Of a stretch of DNA of 64,000 bases, positions 54,803 through 63,127 are shown in pieces. The DNA comes from Gloeomargarita lithophora Alchichica-D10 (lineage in GTDB: Bacteria; Cyanobacteriota; Cyanobacteriia; Gloeomargaritales; Gloeomargaritaceae): contig NZ_CP017675.1 of assembly GCF_001870225.1 (NCBI RefSeq), positions 2,027,372-2,091,371 of the forward strand, read 5' to 3'. Each line of letters opens with the position of its first letter. Within the stretch, counting starts at the first letter, position 1. The position numbers were made by a program, and so were the translations under genes. Under the pieces are notes generated by a model that was given only the letters and a program-made list of their open reading frames with translations, was not told the origin of the DNA and ran no database searches.

Positions 54803-56758
54803 CTACTCACGACCCAAATTTGCCTCTAAAACCACCGGTTCAGGTAATCCCTGCGTCACCAAAGGTATCTCTAAGGGCATGGCGACCTGTTGGCAATACC
54901 GTCCCAGAGCCATGAGGGGAAAATGCTGATAGTACAGGTTATAGCGCAGGTAAAAATGCTGGGGAAAGCCGGTGCCGGTAAATAGGGTTTCCGACCAAGA
55001 ACCATCGCTTTTTTGCTGTGCCAGCAGGTAATCAATCCCCCGCTCCAACTCCGGCGATTCCCCCGCACCACCAGCCAGTAACCCCAACACCCCCCAGGCG
55101 GTCTGCGACACGGTGCTGGCTCCCTGGCCTTGCAAAGAAGGGTCTTGGTAACTCCGACAGGTTTCCCCCCAACCCCCATCGGGATTTTGGTGCGCCAATA
55201 ACCAGGTTTTGCCCCGTTGTTGCGCCAATTCTGCCGAGGCTTCCCCCCGCAGTGCCGCCAACACCCCACTTGTCCCGTAAATGTAATTCACTCCCCAGCG
55301 GCCAAACCAGCTACCCGTGGCCTCCTGCGCTTGTAATAAATAATCCATTCCCCGTTGTTGCACCTCCCCAGGCAAGGTTACCCCCGGATAATGCGCCATT
55401 TCCAACACCCGCGCCGTCACATCCGCCGTGCCGGGGTCAATCATCGCCCGCAAATCCCCGTAGGGCAGGAAATTCAGCCACTCCTGGTCGTTATCTTTAT
55501 CAAAAGCACCCCAGGAACCGTCACGACATTGCATAGACACAATCCAGTCCACCGCCCGCTGGATCGCCTGGTGTTTTTCTCCCTCATTGGGCAAGCGGAT
55601 TTGCGCCAAGGCCATCACCACCACCGCCGTATCATCCACATCGGGGTAATAGCGGTTGTCAAACTCAAACGCCCAACCGCCGGGACGGGCTTGGGGATTT
55701 TTCACCGCCCAATCCCCATAGGTATTGAGAATTTGCTGTTGCAATAACCATTCCCCCGCCCGCACCAAGGCCGGATGATCCGGTGCCAAACCGCTATCCA
55801 CCAACGCCCGCACCACCAAGGCCGTATCCCACACCGGCGACACGCAGGGTTGCATCCAGTACTCGGTTTCCGTTTCAACACAGAATTTTTCTACCGCCCG
55901 TAAACCCCGTACCACCGCCGGTTCATCCAGGGCATAGTCCAAACAACGTAAGGCCAAAAGCGAATTGACCATCGCCGGTTGGATGCCGCCCCAATCGCCG
56001 GTTTCTTCCTGCCGTTGCAAAAGCCACTTTTCCGCTGCGATTAAACCTTCGTTTCTGAATGGGGTAACCTGCCAGATTTCGGCTAATTTGAACCCCTGGT
56101 CTAGCCAAATAAAAACATCTGTCCAATCGCCCTTTTGGGGTAATTTATAAAGGCGTTCACCGGGGGATTTAACATATAATTCATCTAAATTAAATCCTTG
56201 GGTATAAACGGGCTTTTTATCAAATACCATAATCAATGGCACCGTGCTACTTCTCGCCCAACTGGACATTTCATAAATGCTAAATAACCCACCACCGGGT
56301 AATAACATTAACCAAGGGGGTAACGAGGGCAGACCCCGCCAATCATAACAACCAATTAAAGCTAAATTTAACTTGGTAAAAATCCGGGCACGGGTCACGC
56401 CACCCCGCAGGAGAATCAGATTTTTAGCTTTTTGTAATGCCGGTTCATCGGGGCGACACCCCAACAAACGCAAGGCCATATAGGCTTCAATTGTACAGTT
56501 CAAATCCCCCCCATCATCGTAATATAATTCCCAACCCCCATGTTGCCGCTGTTGATTCAGGATATAGGTTTTGATTTTGTCCAAAGGTAAACGTTCAGTA
56601 ATCCCCCAGATGGTGTAGAGCAACAGTAATTCCGCTGTCATGGTCACGTTGGATTCCAAGGTCGCCCACCAATACCCATCAGGATGTTGTAAAGCCAGTA
56701 AATAATCCTGACTGCGACGAATAGTTTGTTTAAGTTTGCCCAAATCAACGGTGGTCAT
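54803..56758 (-). CDS. shc: Squalene-hopene cyclase
   Basis: A 651-residue cyclase if started at MTTVDLGK (56758); an upstream in-frame ATG at 56782 has no family support. It turns squalene into hopene and diplopterol in the cytoplasmic or thylakoid membrane. The catalytic D-x-DDT motif is in YPDVDDTAVVVMAL. Several QW repeats are seen (QEETGDWGG, QDYLLALQHPDGYWWA, QCRDGSWGAF, QKSDGSWSE). It should be paired with the squalene-synthase-like gene downstream for hopanoid biosynthesis. Confidence 0.95.
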   Translation of the reverse strand: MTTVDLGKLKQTIRRSQDYLLALQHPDGYWWATLESNVTMTAELLLLYTIWGITERLPLDKIKTYILNQQRQHGGWELYYDDGGDLNCTIEAYMALRLLGCRPDEPALQKAKNLILLRGGVTRARIFTKLNLALIGCYDWRGLPSLPPWLMLLPGGGLFSIYEMSSWARSSTVPLIMVFDKKPVYTQGFNLDELYVKSPGERLYKLPQKGDWTDVFIWLDQGFKLAEIWQVTPFRNEGLIAAEKWLLQRQEETGDWGGIQPAMVNSLLALRCLDYALDEPAVVRGLRAVEKFCVETETEYWMQPCVSPVWDTALVVRALVDSGLAPDHPALVRAGEWLLQQQILNTYGDWAVKNPQARPGGWAFEFDNRYYPDVDDTAVVVMALAQIRLPNEGEKHQAIQRAVDWIVSMQCRDGSWGAFDKDNDQEWLNFLPYGDLRAMIDPGTADVTARVLEMAHYPGVTLPGEVQQRGMDYLLQAQEATGSWFGRWGVNYIYGTSGVLAALRGEASAELAQQRGKTWLLAHQNPDGGWGETCRSYQDPSLQGQGASTVSQTAWGVLGLLAGGAGESPELERGIDYLLAQQKSDGSWSETLFTGTGFPQHFYLRYNLYYQHFPLMALGRYCQQVAMPLEIPLVTQGLPEPVVLEANLGRE

Positions 56759-56934
56759 AGGGGTTCCCGTGCGACAAGCCATTTTTAGTTATATCAGCAG
56801 AAGGTACATCCGGGGATAATTCAGAACAGCGGTACCAGGAGAAAAATTATTTCCAGCTAGGTCTGACAGCCATCGGGGAATATCTGAGTTATGATGGCAA
56901 AAAATCCATAACCTATTTTTAGTAATCGAGGCCT

Positions 56935-57501
56935 ATGCCAGAAACCATAGCCAAGGCATTAACCCTAGAACAATTTCTACAACAGCCAGAAACCAAACCC
57001 GCTTTGGAGTATATTCATGGTCAAATTCTCACTAAGATCATGCCTCAAGGCAAACACAGTGCAATTCAGACCTTGTTAGCGGCACTCATTAATTCGGTGC
57101 TAAAAATATCCCAATCGGCTTGGGCATTTACCGAATTGCGCTGTACTTTTAGCGATAAATCTTTAATCCCTGATATTGCGGTATTTCGTTGGGAGCAAAT
57201 ACCCTGCGATGCAACGGGAGAAGTTGCCGATATATTTTTGCTGGCTCCGGCTTGGACGATTGAGATTTTATCTCCCGGCCAAAGTCTTGTGCGGGTCACT
57301 AAAAATATCCTGTACTGCCTAGCAGGTGGCACAGAAATGGGTTGGTTGATTTACCCTGAAGATCGTTCGGTATTTGTCTATTGTCTTGGACAAACTCCCA
57401 GGGTTTTTGGCGAGGATGACCAGATGCTTCTGGTTCCAGAATTTGCTCAGAATTTGGAGATTAAAACCCATGATATTTTTGCCTGCTTAATCAAGCAATA
57501 A
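56935..57501 (+). CDS. Uma2 family protein (DUF820, restriction-endonuclease-like fold)
   Basis: A 188-residue Uma2 protein, very abundant in cyanobacteria and probably of PD-(D/E)xK nuclease fold. It has LEYIHGQILTKIMPQGKHSAIQT near the start, then SDKSLIPDIAVFRWEQI (the Pro-Asp), and TIEILSPGQS (Glu). The distal lysine usually in this family (E-x-K) is not obvious here. It is AT-richer than the chromosome around. Target unknown. A C39-like peptidase gene follows at 30 bases. Confidence 0.85.
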   Translation: MPETIAKALTLEQFLQQPETKPALEYIHGQILTKIMPQGKHSAIQTLLAALINSVLKISQSAWAFTELRCTFSDKSLIPDIAVFRWEQIPCDATGEVADIFLLAPAWTIEILSPGQSLVRVTKNILYCLAGGTEMGWLIYPEDRSVFVYCLGQTPRVFGEDDQMLLVPEFAQNLEIKTHDIFACLIKQ

Positions 57502-57530
57502 AATACCATTCTAAATGGAGGAATTACACC

Positions 57531-58442
57531 ATGTATTTACTCATCATATCGGGGCTGGCATTTCTACTGGGGTTGATATTAGGGCAGACCCTAGTGCGGC
57601 GGGGAATCACCTGGAATATGGATTTGAGTCGCTATCAAAAACAGGTATATGTGATTTTAGGTTTATTGGTGGTAACGGCGATTATGTTGGCGTTAATTGG
57701 TCGGTTTCATTTAACCCAGGGGTTGCCCGTTTGGTTGCTGTTAATCATTGGGGAATCACCTATTTTTAGTCTAATTTTAGGTTGGACAGTGGTGGGAGTT
57801 TTAGTAAAGTTATCCCTGCGACAGAAGCCCCAAGGATTGATAATTGTGGGACTATTGAGTGCGCTTTTGAGTTGGCAAATTCATCGCTATTGGCCGATTG
57901 CCCATTTGGTTGACTCCCCATCGGCAACCCGTGAACAAGTGGTTTTGCAAAGTACGCCCTACAGTTGTAGCGCAGCGAGTGTGGCGACGTTAGCTCGATT
58001 GTATAGTCAGGCTCCTGATCTGGGGGAACGGGAGGTCATTTCCCTAACGGCCACCAGTCGCCAAGGGACGACTTCGCTCCGGGAATGGTGGGCATTGTTT
58101 CGCTTGGGTTTGCACCCTCAGTTTCACAAAAATTTAACTCTGGATGATCTGGCAAAAATTGACCGACCGGCTTTACTCCATGTGCATGAACCGGTGGGTG
58201 GGGGGCAAACCATTCTTCATGCGGTGGTTCTCCTGGATATTCAACCGGAAAAGCAAACAATTATTATCGGCAATCCCCTCTATGGCCGTCAGGAAAAATC
58301 CTTCTCAGAAATGACAAATTATTGGACAAAAGAAGCGATTTTTATTACGCCTCGCCCCCTCTATAGCAATATGACACGAGTTACGAACGGAAATTCCGCA
58401 GAACCAAGGGCGGGGGATGCCCCCCTGCGACCGCTGTTCTAA
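57531..58442 (+). CDS. Membrane-anchored C39-like cysteine peptidase, C-terminus supplied by a repeat
   Basis: A 303-residue protein. The N-terminal 125 residues hold three to four membrane spans. After residue 130 a papain-like domain follows: Cys in QSTPYSCSAASVATLARL, His in TILHAVVLLDI, and the NPLYGRQEKSF motif (often DPLYG in C39 peptidases). This fold processes leader peptides after double glycine, but no transporter domain is attached and no precursor gene is near. The last 26 or so codons (from LYSNMTRV on) and the stop codon lie within repeat copy E, so the natural C-terminus was replaced. Confidence 0.8.
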   Translation: MYLLIISGLAFLLGLILGQTLVRRGITWNMDLSRYQKQVYVILGLLVVTAIMLALIGRFHLTQGLPVWLLLIIGESPIFSLILGWTVVGVLVKLSLRQKPQGLIIVGLLSALLSWQIHRYWPIAHLVDSPSATREQVVLQSTPYSCSAASVATLARLYSQAPDLGEREVISLTATSRQGTTSLREWWALFRLGLHPQFHKNLTLDDLAKIDRPALLHVHEPVGGGQTILHAVVLLDIQPEKQTIIIGNPLYGRQEKSFSEMTNYWTKEAIFITPRPLYSNMTRVTNGNSAEPRAGDAPLRPLF

Positions 58443-58462
58443 ATTCAAATAAGATTGCTATA
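58362..58462 (+). repeat. Dispersed repeat copy E, 101 bp with 9-base inverted ends
   Basis: Starts TATAGCAATATGACACGAGT and ends AATAAGATTGCTATA. Apart from scattered substitutions it is the same as copy C2 at 29295-29395. It overlaps the last codons of the C39-like gene. Adjoining sequence from 58470 (ACACCTCTATTTATTTGCAC) resembles the flank of copy A. Confidence 0.85.
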
Positions 58463-58571
58463 GTTTGAAGACACCTCTATTTATTTGCACCAGCAAAAGG
58501 CATCTCGTTGAAATAACGACGTGAGTTCAACGGATAAAACCTGAGGTTCTCGATACAAAAAACTGTACCTT

Positions 58572-61196
58572 CTAGCTTTTCTTGCGGCGGGTGGTTGCCT
58601 TTTTACGGGGGTTTTGGCTCCGTTGGGCTAACAATTCCACCGCCTGCGCCAGGGTAACTGTTTCCGGGGTGGTGCCGTCGGGTAGCCCCGCATTGACCTT
58701 GCCGTGTTTGACGTAGTAGCCGTAGGGACCTTGGTAAACATTCACCGGCTCCTTGTCCTGGGGATGGGCACCCAGTTCCCGCAAGGGCGTACTACTGCTT
58801 CGTCCTCGACTGGCCTTGGGTTGCGCCAATAGTTCTAAGGCTCGCTCCAGGGTGACGCTCAACACATCATCTTCGGGTTTGAGGGAACGGAAGTCTTGGC
58901 TTTCTTTACCCCGGTCGTGGACGACATAGGGGCCAAACCGCCCCAGTCCGGCTTTGACTTTGCCGCCTGCGGGATGCGCCCCCAGGGCACGGGGCAAGGC
59001 CAACAACCCCACCGCCATTTCTAACGTCACCTGCTCCGGGGTTACGCCCTTGGGTAGGGAGGCGCGCTTGGGTTTTTTGTTGATTTCCGTGGCTTCCCCC
59101 AACTGCACGTAGGGGCCATAGGTGCCGGTGAGGGCAAAAATCGGTTCGCCGGTTTCCGGGTGCATCCCCAATTTGGTGGGGCCTGCGGTTTTTTGGCGCA
59201 GGAGTTCTTCGATGACCTGGGGGGTCAATTGCGCCGGAGTCAGGTCTTTGGGCAGGGAAACCGTGACCACTTCGCCGTTTTGGGGAATTTCCACATAGGG
59301 GCCATAACGGGTGCTGATGTGAACCTTGGCTTCTCCCAGTCCTTCTAACTCCAAGGTGCGGGCGGTGGTGGGGCTGATGGTGGCCGCCTGGGTTTTTACC
59401 CGGCTGGCTAACCCCTGTTCCCCCAGGTAAAATTCCTGCAAATAAGGCAACCACGGTACTTCTCCCCCGGCGATGTCATCGAGGGTTTGTTCCATTTGAG
59501 CGGTGAACCCGGTGTCCACCAAGTGCGGGAAATTTTGCTCCAGGAGGGTGGTGACGGCAAAGGCGGTGAAGGTGGGCACCAGGGCATTCCCCTCGGTTTG
59601 GGCGTAGCCCCGGTCTTGGATGGTGCCGATAATGCTGGCGTAGGTACTGGGACGGCCAACCCCTTCGCTCTCCAGGGTTTTTACCAGGGAGGCTTCCGTG
59701 TAGCGGTCGGGGGGCTGGGTTTCGTGGCGCAGGGCTTCCAGGCGGGTGCATTGGGGCGTATCCCCGACGGCTAGGGGCGGCAGGCTAATTTCCTGGTCAT
59801 CCAGGGCGGCTTGCGGGTCGTCGGAGCCTTCCACGTAGGCCCGGAAAAAGCCGGGGAAATCAATGCGTTTGCCGCTGGTGCGAAATTCCGCCTCCCCCGC
59901 CTGGATCGTCACCGTCAGATGGGTTAAGCGGGCTTCCGCCATCTGGGTCGCCACCGTGCGCTTCCAGATTAAATCGTATAAGGCCAATTCCCGCCCGGTT
60001 AAACCGGTTACCTGCGGGGTGCGAAAATCACTCCCGGCGGGGCGAATAGCTTCGTGGGCTTCCTGGGCACCCTTGCTTTGGGTAGCGTACTGCCGGGGCT
60101 TGGGGCTGAGGTAACTTGCGCCATACATTTGCTGGACACAACTGCGGGCAGCGGTGATGGCCTGCTGGGATAAATGCACCGAGTCGGTACGCATATAGGT
60201 GATATACCCCTGTTCGTACAAATTCTGGGCAATTCGCATGGTGTCCCGCGTGGAGAGCCGCAGTTTGCGGTTGGCTTCCTGTTGCAGGGTGGAGGTAGTA
60301 AAAGGGGGGGCGGGTTTGCGCTGGACTTGCCGGGATTCCAGGTCTTGCACCCGCCAGGTTGACCCCTGGAGTTGCTGGCAGAGGGTTTCCGCCTGGGTTT
60401 GATCCAAGACCCGCACCCGGCGCCGGGGCAGAAGTTCGCCGGTTTGGGGGTCAAAATCCTGACCGGTGGCGAGTTTTACCCCCCCCAGGGCCACCAACCG
60501 GGACTCAAAGGGGGTCTGGTGGGCGGTCAACTGCGCCTTCAAATCCCAGTATTCTGCTGTCCGAAATGCCCGCCTCTGCCGCTCCCTCTGCACGAGTAAC
60601 CGCACCGCTACCGATTGCACCCGCCCGGCGGACAACCCCGGCCCGACCTTTTGCCACAGCAGGGGCGAGAGGGTGTAGCCCACCAAGCGATCCAGGATGC
60701 GGCGGGTTTCCTGCGCCCGCACCAACCCCTCATCCACCTGGCGGCACTGTTGCAGGGCGGCATGGATCGCCTCTTGGGTAATTTCGTGGAAGACCATGCG
60801 CTTCACCGGCACCCGGGGTTGCAAAATCTGCGCCAGATGCCAGCTAATGCTTTCCCCCTCCCGGTCTTCGTCCGTTGCCAGGATCAATTCTTTAACTTCT
60901 TTTAAGGCGGCCTTGAGGTTGCTGACCACCTTCTTTTTCTCCCCCGGCACGATGTACAGGGGTTCAAAGCTCTGTTGGACGTTCACGCCTAGGGTTGCCC
61001 AATCCTGGCCTTTGAGTTCGGCGGGGATGTCGCTGGCGGATTGGGGTAAATCCCGCACATGACCCATCGAAGCTTCCACCCGATAATTGTCCGGTAAATA
61101 CTGGCGGATGGTGCGGGCTTTCGTGGGGGATTCCACGATCACTAGGGTGGGCTGGCCGTTGAGCGGCGGGGCAGAGGTGGCACGGGAACGGGGCAT
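58572..61196 (-). CDS. topA: DNA topoisomerase I
   Basis: An 874-residue type IA topoisomerase that relaxes negative supercoils. The TOPRIM domain starts LVIVESPTKARTIRQYLPD and has ILATDEDREGE. The active-site tyrosine is in GYITYMRTDSVHLS. The C-terminal 300 residues contain repeated FGPYV and GTYGPYV modules (for example GRFGPYVVHD, QGPYGYYVKHG) in place of the zinc fingers of E. coli TopA, and a Lys/Arg tail. It lies downstream of the calcyanin candidate on the same strand with a 50-base gap. Confidence 0.97.
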   Translation of the reverse strand: MPRSRATSAPPLNGQPTLVIVESPTKARTIRQYLPDNYRVEASMGHVRDLPQSASDIPAELKGQDWATLGVNVQQSFEPLYIVPGEKKKVVSNLKAALKEVKELILATDEDREGESISWHLAQILQPRVPVKRMVFHEITQEAIHAALQQCRQVDEGLVRAQETRRILDRLVGYTLSPLLWQKVGPGLSAGRVQSVAVRLLVQRERQRRAFRTAEYWDLKAQLTAHQTPFESRLVALGGVKLATGQDFDPQTGELLPRRRVRVLDQTQAETLCQQLQGSTWRVQDLESRQVQRKPAPPFTTSTLQQEANRKLRLSTRDTMRIAQNLYEQGYITYMRTDSVHLSQQAITAARSCVQQMYGASYLSPKPRQYATQSKGAQEAHEAIRPAGSDFRTPQVTGLTGRELALYDLIWKRTVATQMAEARLTHLTVTIQAGEAEFRTSGKRIDFPGFFRAYVEGSDDPQAALDDQEISLPPLAVGDTPQCTRLEALRHETQPPDRYTEASLVKTLESEGVGRPSTYASIIGTIQDRGYAQTEGNALVPTFTAFAVTTLLEQNFPHLVDTGFTAQMEQTLDDIAGGEVPWLPYLQEFYLGEQGLASRVKTQAATISPTTARTLELEGLGEAKVHISTRYGPYVEIPQNGEVVTVSLPKDLTPAQLTPQVIEELLRQKTAGPTKLGMHPETGEPIFALTGTYGPYVQLGEATEINKKPKRASLPKGVTPEQVTLEMAVGLLALPRALGAHPAGGKVKAGLGRFGPYVVHDRGKESQDFRSLKPEDDVLSVTLERALELLAQPKASRGRSSSTPLRELGAHPQDKEPVNVYQGPYGYYVKHGKVNAGLPDGTTPETVTLAQAVELLAQRSQNPRKKATTRRKKS

Positions 61197-61246
61197 AGGT
61201 CAAAGGATGTGCGTAAATGGCAGGTGAACTTGCTACCCATTATGGG

Positions 61247-62284
61247 CTAGTTTTGGGGAGCCTCTTCCTTGGGATAACAAAGTTCGGGGTCAAGCGGCAA
61301 GTCGGTCGGGGGTGAAATGGGTGCGGCTGTTGCCAGTGGATCGGGCACCCCGGCGGCATTCTGCCAACTAATTTTGCGCCCAAAATAGGTGCCAAGCCTG
61401 GCGCCATACATTTGCCCCTGCGCCCCGGCAACCAAACGCCCCACCGTACCCCCAATCAATTCGCTGGTGGTTTCCCCGGAATGGTCAATCGCCCATAAAC
61501 GATCGGCCTGGGCTTGTCCCTGTTTGATTTGTTGGTAGGCATTGGTGCCCAACTGTCCCCCCACCGCATCCCCGACAAAATTCCCCACCCAAGCCCCCAC
61601 CGGACCAAACGTTACCTGTCCCACCACCGTTCCCACCACCGCACCCATGCTACTGCCCATATAATCCGAGGCCAACCGTTGCATCCGGGCATCCACGGTT
61701 TCGAGGGGGTGGCCGCCCGCCAAGGTTTCCCCCAATTGTGCCCCCATTACCCGCCCGGTGAAGCCCCCCACCTGGGCACCAATCACCGCCCCCACCGGCC
61801 CTAGGGTCACCGCTCCGGCCACGCCGCCAATGGCAGAACCCACCACATGACCGCCCATCAGCCCTACCATTCCCCCGCCGATGGTTTGCAAATTCTGCGG
61901 CTCCGGGATAATCGCCTGGAGACGTACCGTTACCTGCTGGGTCACCCCGACCCGGCTTTGGTCAAGTTCAATGAATATTTTTTCAACTACGATTATTTGG
62001 GAGGCAACCGTATCCTGCGCCCGATGCACCCACTGATTCACCAGCACTTGGTTGGTGGCCACGGCGGTCTGCACCTGCTCTTGCACCTCCGGGGGAACCA
62101 CCTGTTGCACCGTCTGCTCCAGGGTGTGTTGCGCTTGGGTCGCCGTATCCTGTACCGAAGTGATGGCCTCGGTAATCTGGCTTTTGGTCTGCTCGGCCAG
62201 TTTTTGCAAATCCTCTAGGGTCTGTTCCCACCAGGGAAATTCGGGTTTGGGGAACATCATGGCGGTTACCAAAAAATAGTCCAT
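61247..62284 (-). CDS. ccyA: Calcyanin-like protein with three glycine-zipper segments
   Basis: A 345-residue protein. Residues 1-130 are a helical, Gln/Thr/Val-rich N-terminal region with no named domain. Then come three glycine-zipper segments: 136-186 (MVGLMGGHVVGSAIGG and on), 210-246 (GSSMGAVVGTVVGQVT and on) and 278-302 (IGGTVGRLVAGAQGQMYGAR), with Gly mostly every fourth residue. LGPVGAVIGAQVGGFTG in the first and FGPVGAWVGNFVGD in the second are clearly repeated. The end LPLDPELCYPKEE is short and acidic. A variable N-terminus followed by three long glycine zippers is the published layout of calcyanin, tied to intracellular amorphous calcium carbonate. Start 62284; ATG 62260 (MMFPKPEF) is an alternative. 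An ordinary zipper protein remains the other possibility. Confidence 0.8.
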   Translation of the reverse strand: MDYFLVTAMMFPKPEFPWWEQTLEDLQKLAEQTKSQITEAITSVQDTATQAQHTLEQTVQQVVPPEVQEQVQTAVATNQVLVNQWVHRAQDTVASQIIVVEKIFIELDQSRVGVTQQVTVRLQAIIPEPQNLQTIGGGMVGLMGGHVVGSAIGGVAGAVTLGPVGAVIGAQVGGFTGRVMGAQLGETLAGGHPLETVDARMQRLASDYMGSSMGAVVGTVVGQVTFGPVGAWVGNFVGDAVGGQLGTNAYQQIKQGQAQADRLWAIDHSGETTSELIGGTVGRLVAGAQGQMYGARLGTYFGRKISWQNAAGVPDPLATAAPISPPTDLPLDPELCYPKEEAPQN

Positions 62285-62327
62285 CTTACGATCTATTCTA
62301 CGGACAGGACTCCCCGCCCCGCACCTA

Positions 62328-62780
62328 ATGATATTGCGCCGTTTAACCGTTGAGGATTTAGCCGCCGTGCTGGCTTTGGATCACTTGGCCTTGAAGGGCT
62401 GGTGGTCGCCGGGGCAATATCAAGAAGAATTACAAAAATCCCACACCTTATTCGTGGGCGGGGAACAGGGGGCAACCCTGGTGAGCATGGGGGCGGCCTG
62501 GTTAATCCTAGATGAAACCCATATTGTCCTTTTGGCCGTCCATCCCCAATACCGGGGCAAAGGATGGGGGCGGTTGACGCTAAATTACTTGTTACAAACC
62601 GCACCGCCGACCATGCGCCATACTACTCTGGAAGTACGTTCCCAAAATGCCATTGCCTTAAATTTATACCAATCCCTGGGATTTCAAATCCTCGGTCGCC
62701 GTCCCCATTACTATCAAAAACCCGAAGATGATGCGTTGATCCTATGGCGGCACCAGGAACCCACTCTTGGCGGGGATTGA
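62328..62780 (+). CDS. rimI: GNAT acetyltransferase, RimI type
   Basis: A 150-residue GNAT protein resembling RimI, the ribosomal protein alanine N-acetyltransferase. The acetyl-CoA site is AVHPQYRGKGWGRLTLNYLL (the Q/RxxGxG/A motif). The start TVEDLAAVLALD and the SQNAIALNLYQSLGFQILGRRPHYYQ end are standard. It is transcribed away from the calcyanin candidate, with only 43 bases between the starts. Confidence 0.88.
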   Translation: MILRRLTVEDLAAVLALDHLALKGWWSPGQYQEELQKSHTLFVGGEQGATLVSMGAAWLILDETHIVLLAVHPQYRGKGWGRLTLNYLLQTAPPTMRHTTLEVRSQNAIALNLYQSLGFQILGRRPHYYQKPEDDALILWRHQEPTLGGD

Positions 62781-63127
62781 GGTGCTTGGTACTCATTTGC
62801 ACTTAGGCATTGATCTGGTAAAAATCGTTACCGTCCGTTGCTTTCTAAGGTGGATGGGCTATCCCCACGAACACAATTTCATGTGAATTTCACTTCCTTG
62901 ACAAATAATGGGAGCATTACCCATGCAAAGGTCAACCGATATGAATTTAGTTTTGTTGAGCCTAGGCAGGACTGGCGGTACTCCTGTCCTTGGCGAAGAC
63001 CACCACGCAATTTCGGCAGACGCTGACCTCCCAGTTCAAGTGAGATATCAACCGACCGTCTCTCATCGTTCAAATTTGATAGCCAATTTGCCTATTTACC
63101 CAGTTTGTTAAAAGGAGTTCCACAGCC
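62781..63127 (+). other. Intergenic region before the RND adaptor
   Basis: A 347-base spacer on the plus strand. It becomes clearly AT-rich after 63060. A TTGACA hexamer occurs at 62898-62903, but no matching -10 hexamer is seen at normal spacing. Small open frames at 62838-63026 and 62908-63111 have no recognisable features. AAGGAG at 63112-63117 is the ribosome binding site of the next gene. Confidence 0.45.
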
